Source: Rhizoclosmatium globosum | Lineage: Eukaryota; Chytridiomycota; Chytridiomycetes; Chytridiales; Chytriomycetaceae | Reading direction: 5' to 3' | NCBI GenBank assembly: GCA_002104985.1 | Contig: MCGO01000130.1 | Span: 46,170 to 110,169 of the forward strand | DNA length: 64,000 nt | Part shown: piece after piece, positions 43,467-54,115 of the stretch | Numbering within the stretch: the stretch's first letter is position 1 | How the letters are laid out: each line of letters begins with the position of its first letter | Notes under the pieces: model-generated | Told to the model about the DNA's origin: nothing | The model's database searches: none | The model's input: the letters and a program-made list of their open reading frames with translations, nothing else | Program-made: the position numbers and the translations under genes

Positions 43467-44876
43467 ATGAGTGAAAAGGTGTGTCTGGCTATCCCCAGGA
43501 CCTTCTAAGCTAACGTTACCGAGTCGAAGAATCCAAGAGTATACTTTGAAATGACTGCGGGCGGCAAGCCCATCGGACGTATCACAATGGAGGTTCGTTC
43601 ATCGCCCACACGTTAATTGATCCACGAACAAAGAAACTCACGCTCCACAAACCATACAGCTCCGTGCCGATGTCGTTCCAAAAACTGCGGAAAACTTTCG
43701 CGCGCTTTGCACACACGAGAAGGGTTTTGGGTTCAAGGGATCATCGTTCCACAGAGTGATTCCTGGGTTCATGTGTCAGGGAGGAGACTTTACGAACCAC
43801 AATGGAACTGGTATGTCTGAGATTAGATATTTCGTGCAAATGGTGTTCCTTCGCAACAAAGGAACGGATTAGTGCATATGCCTCCCACCAACATCCAATC
43901 TGCCAAAAACACGCACATCAATTCTAACATTATATTAAACAGGTGGAAAGAGTATCTACGGCGCTAAATTCGCCGACGAGAACTTCCAGTTAAAACACAC
44001 TGGTCCAGGAATCCTCTCCATGGCCAACGCCGGCAAAAACACCAACGGCTCCCAATTCTTCATTTGCACTGAAAAAACTCCACACTTGAACGGAAAACAC
44101 GTTGTCTTTGGAACCGTTGTCGAGGGTATGGCTGTCGTCCGCAAGATCGAGTCCTGGGGATCTTCCTCTGGTGCTACGCGACAGAAGATTGTTATTGCTT
44201 CGTGCGGAGAAATTAAGGAGGAGGTGAAGAAGCGAAAGGCTGAAGAGGAGGAGGAGGTTGAAGGTGATGAGAAGGTTTCGCCAAACAAGAAAGCAAAGGC
44301 TGAGGAAGGTGCTGCTGTACCAGCCAAGAAGAGCGATAAACCACAAGTGTTTTTCGAAATGAGCGCTGGTGGAAAGCCTTTGGGTCGTATTGTGATGGAG
44401 TTGCGTGCAGATGTTGTTCCAAAGACTGCAGAGAACTTCCGTGCGCTTTGTACTCATGAGAAGGGCTTTGGGTTCAAGGGATCGTCGTTCCATCGTGTTA
44501 TTCCTGACTTTATGTGTCAGGGAGGTGACTTCACGAGACATAATGGAACTGGTGGAAAGTCTATTTATGGGGAGAAGTTTAACGACGAGAACTTTAAGCT
44601 TAAGGTAAGGTTTTCGTTATTTGACGTTCATAACCAACTGACAAGCATCTGTAGCACACTGGTCCAGGTATCTTGTCTATGGCCAACGCCGGCAAGAACA
44701 CAAACGGATCTCAATTCTTTATCTGTACAACTAAAACCGACTTTTTGGATGGAAAGCATGTAGTGTTTGGATCTGTGGTCAAGGGAATGGACATTGTTCG
44801 CAAGATTGAAAGCTTTGGATCTGAGAGTGGAAAGACCAAGGTTAAGATTGTTATCACAGATTGCGGTGAAATCTAA
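43467..44876 (+). CDS. double-domain cyclophilin (peptidyl-prolyl isomerase)
   Basis: Exons 43467-43478, 43524-43592, 43660-43810, 43943-44604 and 44655-44876 give 371 aa. Two complete cyclophilin domains: residues about 5-165 and 205-371. Each has [14 protein letters not shown] (catalytic Arg, Phe, Gln), [20 protein letters not shown] and GKHVVFG. The residue that is Trp121 in cyclophilin A (cyclosporin contact) is His in domain 1 (KTPHLNGKH) and Phe in domain 2 (KTDFLDGKH). The linker [15 protein letters not shown] and NKKAKAEE is charged and may be a nuclear signal. Sits between cysteine synthases A and B. The domains are about 80% alike by eye, so the duplication is fairly recent. Confidence 0.92.
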
Positions 44877-44948
44877 ACTCTCATTTATCATAAAAATGAA
44901 GTGGTGAATAATCCATCTCCTCTTGTTTCTTTCCACCAATAACATCCA

Positions 44949-46067
44949 ATGCCACTCTACAACAACGTGCTTGAGCTCGTAGGCAACACGCCAATTGTAA
45001 AGGCAAGTTAAGCCACGATCAGGCAGTTCCTTAAGCTAACACTGCCAAGTAAAGATCAACAAGCTGAATCCCGAAGGTGTCGAAATGTATGTCAAGATCG
45101 AGTCCTCGAATCCGGCTGGTTCCGTCAAAGACCGAATCGCAGTTGGAATGGTCCTCGACGCTGAAACCCGAGGCCTTTTGAAACCAGGCGCTACTTTGAT
45201 TGAATCAACGGCCGGAAACACTGGGTACCTTTCTATCTTCTACTTCTGCACCTGTGCTGCCCTAAACATGCTCATAACAACTAAGTCGTTTGATCTTTTA
45301 GTATCGCACTTGCCATGGTCGCTGCCCAACGTGGTTACAAGTTCATTGCGGTTCTCTCCGAATCAGCTTCCCTCGAACGCATCAAGATCCTCAAATTCCT
45401 CGGTGCAAAGGTTCTCCTGACCCCGAAAACTATGCCTGCTACTGGACGTAACAAAATGGCTGAAGACGTTGCAGCTCAGAACGGTTGGTTTGTGTGCAGA
45501 CAGGCGGATAATCCTGCAAACCCAAGAACGCACTTCAACACAACCGCTGTTGAAATTCAACGGGATTTTGAAGGAAAACAGCTGGATTATTTTGTCTCTG
45601 GGTATGGAACTGGAGGGACAATCAGTGGAACTGCAAATGCGCTGAAACAGGAGAGACCCAACCTTCATGTCGTGATTTGTGAACCTGCAAAAGCACCGAT
45701 TCTCTCAACGGGGAAATGGGAACATCACGGTATTCCTGGATGGACTCCCGATTTCGTTCCTCCCAATTTGGACACAAAAGTGTTTGACCAAATTGTTGGA
45801 GTTTCAGACGAAGAAGCTCATGAAACTTGTCTCGCGTTGGCCAGGAGTGAAGGAATCATGGTTGGTATCTCAGCAGGTGCCACATTTGCGTCTGCATTAA
45901 AGGTTGCCAAGAATGCCCCGAAAGGATCTTGTTTCTTGGTGATGCTCCCTGACTCAGCTGAACGATACATGTCTACCGCATTGTTTGGAAATATCTCTGC
46001 CGAAACGGATAATGTTGAAGGATACCATGAATGGATGCAAGCAAATTACGTTCCAAAGGAAGCATAA
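44949..46067 (+). CDS. cysteine synthase B
   Basis: Exons 44949-45002, 45055-45224 and 45302-46067 give 329 aa. Intron 1 begins GCAAGT (GC-AG), with the join set by [17 protein letters not shown] lysine in GSVKDR. The substrate loop is STAGNTG, not the usual TSGNTG. GTGGT and SAGAT are normal. The segment [13 protein letters not shown] differs from the [10 protein letters not shown] of the copies downstream. Starts 72 bp after the cyclophilin stop. Cytosolic by absence of a leader. Confidence 0.9.
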
Positions 46068-46219
46068 ATAATAAAGACATTCGCATAACCTCTCGCATTG
46101 CAATCCTGACTCTTGCTGACCAACGGTATCATTAGTCTACCTCCCGTGCAGATGTCGCAATCGACCCCTCTCTATCTCCACAAACTCCCACAAACATCCC
46201 AAAAAACTGTCTCCCAAAA

Positions 46220-48519
46220 ATGCCACAGCTCCACGATAACATTCTCTCGCTGGTTGGCAACACACCAATCGTAAAGATCAACCGCCTTGCTCCAGAGGGC
46301 ATTCACTTGTACGTCAAGCTTGAATCCCAGAACCCACTTCAGTCCGTCAAGGACCGTCTTGCCCTCGCAGTTATCGAAGATGCTGAGCGTCGTGGTGTTT
46401 TGAAGCCTGGCCAGACTGTTGTTGAAGCTACGTCTGGAAACACGGGGTTGGTGCTCTTTTCTTGGCGTACCGTGAAACTATGAACTGATCTAATATGTTC
46501 CAGAATTGCTCTTGCCATGGTTTGCGCTGCCAAAGGATATCCATTCGTTGCAGTTATGGTCGAAACATTCAGTGTCGAGCGCAGAAAGAGTAAGTTCAGT
46601 TGTATCTAAAGTGCCACAACTTATCAAATCAAATCAGTCATGAAGTTCCTCGGTGCAAAAGTTGTCTTGACTCCAAAGGAACTGAAAGGAAGTGGAATGG
46701 TCGCTAAAGCCGAACAACTCGCCAAAGAACACGGATGGTTCCAAACAAAGCAGTTCGCAAACCCAGCCAACCCCGAATACCACCGTCAAACAACTGGTCC
46801 TGAAATCGTTTCTGACTTTGTCGGACAGAAGCTCGATTATATTGTTACTGGATGGGGAACGGGTGGTACCCTGACTGGTGTTTCTTCCTTTGTCAAGGTT
46901 GCTCGTCCAGATGTCAAGATTATTGCGGCAGAACCTGCGAAGGCTCCTTTGTTGTCTGGAGGTTCTTTCACTGGTCACTTTATCCAGGGATGGACTCCCG
47001 ACTTTATTCCTGAAGTTTTGAACCGTAACGCTTACGATGAGCTTGTTCCAGTAGCTGACGAGGATGCTATTGCCTCTTCTAAGCTCTTGGCCAAGAAGGA
47101 GGGTATTTTCGTTGGAATCAGGTATGCAACACTAATTTTTAAATCAAAATCGGTTATCCTGAACAAATGACGTCTTTAGTGCTGGAGCTACTTTCGCAGC
47201 AGCCCTCGATGTTGCAAAGCGTGCACCAAAGGGATCCCACATTCTCGTCATGCTGCCAGACACAGCAGAGCGATACCTCTCAACTCCTTTGTTCGCAGAC
47301 ATCAGTGTCGAAAGCGACGTTATTGAGCCTGCTGTTGCCTCAACCACCGAGGTATCTGCACCCTCACCCGAGAAGGTTGTCAAAACTGTCACGACAACTA
47401 AGACGAAAACTGTGACAAAGGTCTCTCCAAACTCGTCTACAACTGTTGTCAACAGCACCGTTAGTACTGCTGTTATCCCAGCTACTCCTCGATTCCCAAT
47501 TCATCAGTCTGTCTTGTCGTTGATTGGACGTACCCCTGTTGTCAAGATTAATCGCCTTGCACCTGAGGGAGTCAATATTTACGTCAAGTTGGAGTCTTTC
47601 AACCCACTGTCGTCTGTGAAGGACCGTCTCGCACTTGCTGTGATTGAAGACGCTGAACGTCGTGGGCTTTTGAAGCCAGGACAGACCGTTGTTGAGGCGA
47701 CTTCCGGAAACACTGGGTACGTCTTTTTAATCACTCAATACTTTAAAATATATTAACTCAAAGTAACCCACCAGAATCGCTCTTGCCATGGTCTGTGCAG
47801 TCAAAGGCTACCCATTTGTTGCCACCATGGTCGAAACCTTCAGTGTCGAGCGAAGAAAGATCATGAAGTTCCTCGGAGCCAAAGTTGTTCTCACCCCTAA
47901 GGAACTCAAGGGAAGTGGAATGGTTGCCAAAGCCGAAGAACTCGCAAAGGAGCACGGTTGGTTCCAGACCAAGCAATTCGCGAACCCAGCCAACCCAGAG
48001 TTCCATCGTCAAACTACTGGTTCTGAGATCTTGAAGGACTTTGCAGGGAAGAGACTTGATTACATTGTTGCTGGGTGGGGTACTGGAGGTACTTTGACTG
48101 GTGTTTCCGCGGCTGTGAAGGCTGCTAGACCTGATGTGAAGGTTGTTGCTGCTGAACCTGCTAAGGCCGCGTTGTTGGCTGGTGGATCATTCACTGGACA
48201 CTTTATTCAAGGATGGGCTCCAGACTTTATTCCAGAGGTGTTGGACCGTAACTCGTATGATTCCTTGGTTTCTGTCAAGGACGAAGATGCGATTGCTACT
48301 TCTAAGCTTTTGGCTCAGAAGGAGGGTGTTTTCGTTGGAATCTCGAGTGGAGCTACTTTTGCTGCGGCTCTGGAGGTTGCCAAGACTGCCGCTCCTGGAT
48401 CCAACATTCTTGTCATGTTGCCAGATACTGCTGAGCGTTACCTTTCCACTCCTCTCTTTGCTGACATTTCCCCAGAGAGTGATGTGATTGAGCCAGCTGC
48501 ACCAACTGCAGAGGAGTAA
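46220..48519 (+). CDS. tandem double cysteine synthase (two full domains in one chain)
   Basis: Exons 46220-46446, 46504-46589, 46638-47121, 47180-47716 and 47775-48519 sum to 2079 nt, 692 aa, with every join in frame. Domain 1 (about 1-325) and domain 2 (about 372-692) each contain the PLP lysine (SVKDR), TSGNTG, GTGGT and S(A/S)GAT. They are joined by a linker of about 45 residues rich in Thr, Val, Ser and Lys ([17 protein letters not shown]). No stop, poly(A) signal or start codon separates the halves: exon 4 runs through domain 1's C-terminus, the linker and domain 2's N-terminus. Cysteine synthases are normally homodimers, so the fusion may act as an intramolecular dimer. Both active sites look competent. 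Confidence 0.9.
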
Positions 48520-48694
48520 AATCCTCAGCTTTCCTTAACTTTGTTGTACAGTTTTATTAGAAAATAAATAGTGAATGCATAGCTAATTACCATGTGTGAT
48601 TTCTGCATGAAGAAGGATTGAGTGTGGTTGGAATCAGACACTGAACAAATGACGCGATTGACGAAATTGATAACCACAACTTTCCTCAAATCAA

Positions 48695-49772
48695 ATGCCA
48701 ATCCACGACAGCGTTCTCTCCGTTGTTGGAGACACACCAGTTGGCAAGTTGATGCATTCACCTTTTAACAGTATGACTGACATTCTCTGATCAGTCAAGA
48801 TCAACCGACTTGCCCCAGAAGGCGTCAACCTTTACGTCAAGCTTGAAGCGCAGAACCCTGGAGGTAACGCACCCTCTGTAACCTTAATCTTTCTTAATCT
48901 TTCTTAATCTAATCTAATCTAATCTAATCTATTAAACCAATAAACCAGGCTCCGTCAAAGACCGACTCGCCCTCGGAGTCATCGAAGACGCCGAGCGCCG
49001 CGGCCTTCTCAAACCAGGCCAAACAGTCATCGAAGCAACCTCGGGAAACACCGGAATCGCACTCGCAATGGTCTGCGCCGCAAAGGGCTACCCCTTCGTT
49101 GCGGTCATGGTCGAAACCTTCTCAATCGAACGCAGGAAAATTATGAAGTTTTACGGCGCGAAAGTCGTTTTGACGCCGAAGGAACTCAAGGGGAGTGGCA
49201 TGGTGGCAAAGGCGGAGCAGCTGGCGATGGAGAACGGGTGGTTCCAGACGAAACAGTTTGCTAACCCCGCGAATCCCGCTTATCACAGACAGACGACTGC
49301 TCCGGAGATTTTGAGGGACTTTGCCGGGAAGAGACTGGATTATATTGTGGCGGGGTGGGGGACTGGAGGCACCATGTCGGGAATTAGTCAGGTGATCCGT
49401 GTGGCTCGTCCAGAGACTAAGATTATTGCGGCTGAGCCTGCCAAGGCTCCTCTTCTTTCTGGTGGTGCTTTCTCGCCACATGGAATTCAGGGTTGGGCTC
49501 CAGACTTTATCCCTGAGGTTCTTGACAGAAACTCCTACGATGAGATTATCCACGTTGACGACCAGGATGCCATCGCTACTTCCAAGTTGCTTGCAAAGTC
49601 TGAGGGTATCTTCACGGGAATCTCCGGGGGTGCTTCCTTCAACGCTGGTTTGAAGTTGGCCAAGACAGCTCCTAAGGGAAGCCACATTCTCGTGATTCTT
49701 GCCGACACCGGAGAGCGCTACTTGAGCACAGCTTTGTTTGCTGATATTAGTCCTGATGCCGATGAAATTTAA
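48695..49772 (+). CDS. cysteine synthase D
   Basis: Exons 48695-48743, 48795-48863 and 48949-49772 give 313 aa. Intron 1 again begins GCAAGT (GC-AG); the join makes [15 protein letters not shown]. Intron 2 holds a TAATC microsatellite. PLP lysine GSVKDR, TSGNTG, GTGGT and SGGAS are intact, and the sequence resembles the domains of the double enzyme ([19 protein letters not shown]). It lacks the intron after GNTG that the others have. Ends 41 bp from the convergent Cache sensor gene. Confidence 0.92.
48883..48931 (+). repeat. TAATC/CTTAATCTTT microsatellite inside a cysteine synthase intron
   Basis: Two CTTAATCTTT units and one more run into four tandem TAATC units. Lies within intron 2 of cysteine synthase D. 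Confidence 0.85.
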
Positions 49773-49813
49773 AAAAAAAACAGATTGATGGCTTTAATAA
49801 AGATACTTTTTTT

Positions 49814-51643
49814 TCAAGTACTACTTTTTGGTGTTAAAAGAGGAGCTGCCGATTCTCGAGGAGCAACAGATTCTCGAACTCCTTGCGCACTTGAACTTCG
49901 TTTCTCCTCCTTCGACACTCCAGAAAAGTGTGACAACTCATAATTCTCCCTGATCGCAATTGCGAACTTCTCGACCATTCCAAAAAACGTGACATGGATT
50001 TCACCCAGCTCTGAAACGAAGCTGGTTTTCCCTGTAAAAGCCAGTTAGAGCAAGCCATACACTTTTGGTTTGTGATAGCTACTACGCACCATAACCGCCC
50101 TTATCCTTAATCGCCTTAAACTGAAACTGCGTCGCCAGCTCCAAATATGTCGCAAGCCGTATCATCGGCCTCGTGATCTGGAAATACGTGAACACAACAC
50201 CTCCAAGCACCGTCACGACAAACAACGCAACGCCAATCACAATGATCGCTGTTAAATTCGAATTGAGCGTTGAATTCAAGTGATCGATTACAGTATCGTA
50301 GTCTCCTTGGTAATCCTGTTTCAACGCGCCGTTCACAATTACCATGGGTGGAGTGCGGCCTGTTGTTGCGAGTTGGACGTATAGGTTTCCGATTTGGTAG
50401 GAGGCGGAGGGACCGAGGCTTGCGTAGTCTTGTCCTGGTTGGAGGAGCTTTGAAAAGTATGTTGAAATTTGAGCGAGGATGGGCGTTGTGCAGTTTGAGA
50501 GGTGTTTCAAAGTGTTGGCGGTCGCGTTTCCTAACGTCTCGTTGAATGAGGAGACTGTCATTAGACCTGACGCGGACATTATAAACTATAGAAAAACGTA
50601 TTTAGAGATGCTGCTCCAAAAAAAATAAATTGATTGGGAATAATACGATACCATAAACGAGTTCGGCGTCGGTTTATACGCCGACACATACGCCGCCAAA
50701 TTCATATACGTGAAATCAATCGCAACCACCCCAGCAAACGTCCCATCCGCCGCCCAAATCGCCAAATCCGCCGTAACCCCCGTATAATTCGAATTGATTA
50801 TAAAATGCGGATCCGTCCACTGAACAACCGCACCCTCCTCCTGCTTACCAAACCGCCGCGCCTGCGTATACCAAATCCTCGTTGTGAAATCAAACGGGAA
50901 ATAATCCATCGGCGCAGACGTGTCGATTGCGTCCCATCTCCGGAAGTCGAGCTGCTTGAACCGGACGAGGATGTTTTTTGTGGTTTGGCGGAGGAGGAGG
51001 GTTGGGTTTGTGGTTGTTGGAGGGAAGAGGAGGGCGCAGAGGGTGCAGTTTGGGAATGTGTTTCCGTTGTAGAGGAGGCCGACGCGGTTGGGGGTGTCGC
51101 CGCGGACGACTAGGAAGCGGCTGTCGGACATTCCTATGTAGATTGCGTCGATTTTTTGGGGGCGTTGTTCCTATGTTCGAGGTTGTTATTCTTCTTGGGC
51201 GGTGAAGCAATGGAAGGGGTGTTTTTTTTTTTACAATGAGACGGAAGTAGCCGTATACGGAGTCTATGCTGAATGGATCGACTACATTATTTTGAACTGC
51301 GAGGTTGAAATTCGTAATCGTGTCTTCAATGTAGGTGAGCCATGAATTGACGGCGGAAACAGCAAGTTGATTCGCGTCAAATTGTATCTTTTGGACGAGT
51401 GATTCAGAAATAGAGCGACCAGTATCGACGCATAATTGATTTGAATCTCTAGTATTTCGGACGGAGAGGAGGAGTGGAACGAGGAGGACCACTAAGGCCT
51501 GATGAAGGTTAGAGAATAGTATGAGACGACGAACATGAACTTACAACAACAAGCGTTTGTATAACCACCAAGAGTAGGATTGAGATTGAGCACGGAGGCC
51601 GGTGAACTTTGACAGTTCCTTGAGTAGTACCTTCTGATGTCAT
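49814..51643 (-). CDS. Cache-HAMP sensor without output domain
   Basis: Exons 51545-51643, 51235-51498, 50652-51170, 50090-50585 and 49814-50031 give 531 aa. Two transmembrane segments (SISILLLVVIQTLVV/ALVVLLVPLLLS and LTAIIVIGVALFVVTVLGGVV) bracket a large extracellular region of double-Cache type (CVDTGRSISESLVQKIQFDAN; then AIWAADGTFAGVVAIDFTYMNL). A HAMP-like stretch follows (RPMIRLATYLELATQ, then GEIHVTFFGMVEKFA), and the protein ends in TPKSST with no kinase, cyclase or phosphatase domain. The stop is 41 bp from the convergent synthase gene. Either a stand-alone signalling adaptor or a receptor whose catalytic exons were lost. Confidence 0.85.
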
Positions 51644-51771
51644 TCTTAGTGATTTTCACGCATGAACAAAGGTAAATCTTTCCAAGTTCTCTAAAGCTCC
51701 AATGAATTACAAATAAAATATTCAGCGGTATGGTACGGATTGAATTTCAGAGTTGTGATGAATTTCTTGCT

Positions 51772-52706
51772 TTATTCATCCACTTTTCGAGCAATTATCT
51801 CTATCGTGGTGCCGAAATGGTACCTTTTCACAGACTCAATGTGCAATCCTTTGATATTCCTGATAATAGTCTCCAAATCTCTGTTCCACCAACATCCCCA
51901 TCTGTTCGCATGTGATTGAGCCGTCTTGTCGAGCGCATCATTAATCCAAGAACTAATAAACTCAATTGGGTGAACAGAGCGACCGTGTTCAAGAAGAATG
52001 AGTTGGCCATTTGGTTTACACAGTTTGAGCATATTTTCGAGGGATTGAGTAGGGTTGTGGTATGAGCAGAGACCGAATGTATCCAGGACAGTATCAAACT
52101 TGGATTCGAGTGTGGGCGGGATGATGGGAGTTGGATTAGAAGTGGAAGGAGGTTGATGCGGAGACAAGTCAAGCAGAGAAAACTTTGTTGGAGGGAGGTC
52201 CTTGTATGTTTTGAAAGTATCAAAAGCACGTTCGAGCATGTGAGGTGAAGCGTCTGTGAGAGTGAGAGCTTGAATGTTGTCCTTGTTTTCAGCAATAAAG
52301 CGCAGATTTCTTCCCGTTCCCGCAGCTGTTTCAATGACATTTCCCTATTTCCGAGTATATTATTTTAAGCTACCGGTTCTTCCGAGTACTCTTCGATGCC
52401 AACCTTCAACTTTGCCGCAACACTTCTCCGTCGTCGATCGAGGCCCATGAACCACTCGTCCCAGCCAATGTCCGAATCGTACGAATCGGCAATTGACGAG
52501 TAGACTTCGGGCGTCGATGCGAACTTTGCCGAGACGCGCTGGCGAAGCGGGTCTTTGATTGACGGATCGGGCGACGGGAGCGACGACAGGCGGAACACGT
52601 GGAACCCGAGATACGCCGACGAGACAAACGCAAACACGGACCCGAGGACAAGTGGCGGCGTTGCGCGGAGGGGGAAGCGGTGTTGGTGTTGTCCAGGGAG
52701 AACCAT
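51772..52706 (-). CDS. Oms1-like methyltransferase
   Basis: Exons 52404-52706 and 51772-52343 (the first base of exon 2 could be 52344; with 52344 the frame is exact) give 291 aa. A hydrophobic N-terminus (residues about 17-35) precedes SYDSDIGWDEWFMGLDRRR, then SAM motif I (ETAAGTGRNL, with Gly-x-Gly), the acidic SKFDTVLDTFGLCSYH, and LILLEHGRS. Similar to yeast Oms1, an inner-membrane mitochondrial methyltransferase-like protein known as a multicopy suppressor of oxa1 defects. Substrate unknown. Head to head with the F-box-like gene, start codons 27 bp apart. Confidence 0.87.
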
Positions 52707-52733
52707 TGGTTTTTGTGCAAAAGAAGTAAATAA

Positions 52734-53624
52734 ATGGATGCGTTGCCTCATGAACTCCTCCATGCTTTTGCTTGCTACTTGGATGCCATAGCATTGATGC
52801 GCTTCTGTAGAGCTGTACCGCGATTGAACCACTATGCTTCAACCATCTTCAATGCTGCCCAGAAACTGCAATTGCGGCCAAACAAGACCTGGCCAAATAT
52901 TATGCTTACGATAAAGAAAGAAACTATATGGATCACAAACGACATTGACGTAAAAGCGCTGATTGAGCTGTGCAATCAGTTTGACGGTTGCATGGATCTG
53001 GAGTACGCCACCAAGCCTGATGAAGATCCAATACAGCGATACAGCGATTTGGCGACAAAAAAGATATACCTGAAGGTGTACAGTGCCAATGACTTGGAGT
53101 TGTGGACGGACAAACTCGAGTGCGCCAAGAAGCAAATTACGACACTTACACTGGACATTGATGAATTGGATCTAACTATGGACAATGACAGTGAGAGAGT
53201 CGTTGGGACTCTTGAGATTTCAAAGCCAAAGACCCTTCGTGTTTGCGGATGGACGCATCGAGCCTTATTCGCGTACACTCAAGCCAACGTATCGTCATTA
53301 CAATCTTTGATCTTGGGGTATGAAGATGGCTACTATGAGCATTTGGTTGAGCCTAATTTGTTCGAGATTGTGAGCACGTTTCCTTCATTGAGACTGTTGC
53401 ACTTTGAGAATACTAGAAGTGACAAACATTTTGACGTACTGAAAAATCTACCTGATTTAAAGATTGAAACAGTAATCGTGGAAGATATTTTTTCAGAGAC
53501 GGAAGTGGGTGAAATTTTGGACGTTATTAGGCAATTTGAAGGTTGGGAATATCGTTTATCAAACGATCCAAAACGTCACAAAGTTAAAATCATTCATTTA
53601 AAAAAAGAAATAAATGGAAATTAG
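52734..53624 (+). CDS. F-box-like protein
   Basis: 296 aa, single exon. An F-box-like start (LPHELLHAFACYLDAIALMRFCRAV) is followed by a leucine-rich-repeat-like body (SLQSLILGYEDG, FPSLRLLHFENT, LPDLKIETVIVED). Expected to recruit a substrate to an SCF ubiquitin ligase, by family analogy only. It is the paralog of the damaged gene at 40815-41659, 11 kb away on the opposite strand. Confidence 0.8.
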   Translation: MDALPHELLHAFACYLDAIALMRFCRAVPRLNHYASTIFNAAQKLQLRPNKTWPNIMLTIKKETIWITNDIDVKALIELCNQFDGCMDLEYATKPDEDPIQRYSDLATKKIYLKVYSANDLELWTDKLECAKKQITTLTLDIDELDLTMDNDSERVVGTLEISKPKTLRVCGWTHRALFAYTQANVSSLQSLILGYEDGYYEHLVEPNLFEIVSTFPSLRLLHFENTRSDKHFDVLKNLPDLKIETVIVEDIFSETEVGEILDVIRQFEGWEYRLSNDPKRHKVKIIHLKKEINGN

Positions 53625-53749
53625 CAGTGGGACAAAGCAGAGCTGGCGGGACTTCCTACGGGAGACATTTTGTGCATTGAACTCAATAACGATACAGATT
53701 ACAATCCCATCACATGGAAATCATTCCACAAATCACTCCAAAAACCATT

Positions 53750-54115
53750 ATGCAAATCGATATCTTCAATCTTTTCGCTGTGTTCTCGATTGCCGTCTCT
53801 GCGGCAAATATAGTTCCAGTTGCTGTGGGAGGTGCTTGTGGGGGCTCCATCCAAAACGCCCCTATTTGCGACACAAACTTGGACTGTGTTTCTACGTCAG
53901 GTGCACCAGGATCAGCTGGAATCTGTTCACTTAAAGTGAGCGACGTCGGAGGACCGTGTCAACAGCCACTTCAATATTCTGCCGTGTGTAAAGCGGGACT
54001 CGTTTGTGTGCTGCCACCCTATCCGATTATGCCTGGCGCTTCAGGGACTTGTCAGATCGAGATTTGTAGTTCCAGGACAAGTACGACGACGGCTGCTGCT
54101 TCGACGGGTGGTTAG
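53750..54115 (+). CDS. secreted cysteine-rich protein, anchor cut off by an in-frame TAG
   Basis: ATG 53750; the leader MQIDIFNLFAVFSIAVSA, then a cysteine-rich region (GACGGSIQNAPICDTNLDC, CKAGLVC, GTCQIEIC) and a Thr/Ala linker. TAG at 54113-54115 ends the frame. The same frame then stays open to 54229 and encodes a Thr-rich linker and a hydrophobic end (LAGIVVSFGILALPTLLL), a GPI-signal-like C-terminus. With the stop read as sense, the product would be 159 aa and anchored; as it stands, it is a 121-aa secreted protein. Confidence 0.75.
   Translation: MQIDIFNLFAVFSIAVSAANIVPVAVGGACGGSIQNAPICDTNLDCVSTSGAPGSAGICSLKVSDVGGPCQQPLQYSAVCKAGLVCVLPPYPIMPGASGTCQIEICSSRTSTTTAAASTGG

Noticed and set aside
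49122..49685. 187-codon frame antisense to cysteine synthase D
   Set aside because: Typical antisense shadow of a G+C-balanced coding region; the sense frame has full enzyme motifs.
50634..51113. 159-codon plus-strand frame opposite the Cache protein
   Set aside because: Arginine-rich shadow of a coding exon on the other strand, with no start context or domain.
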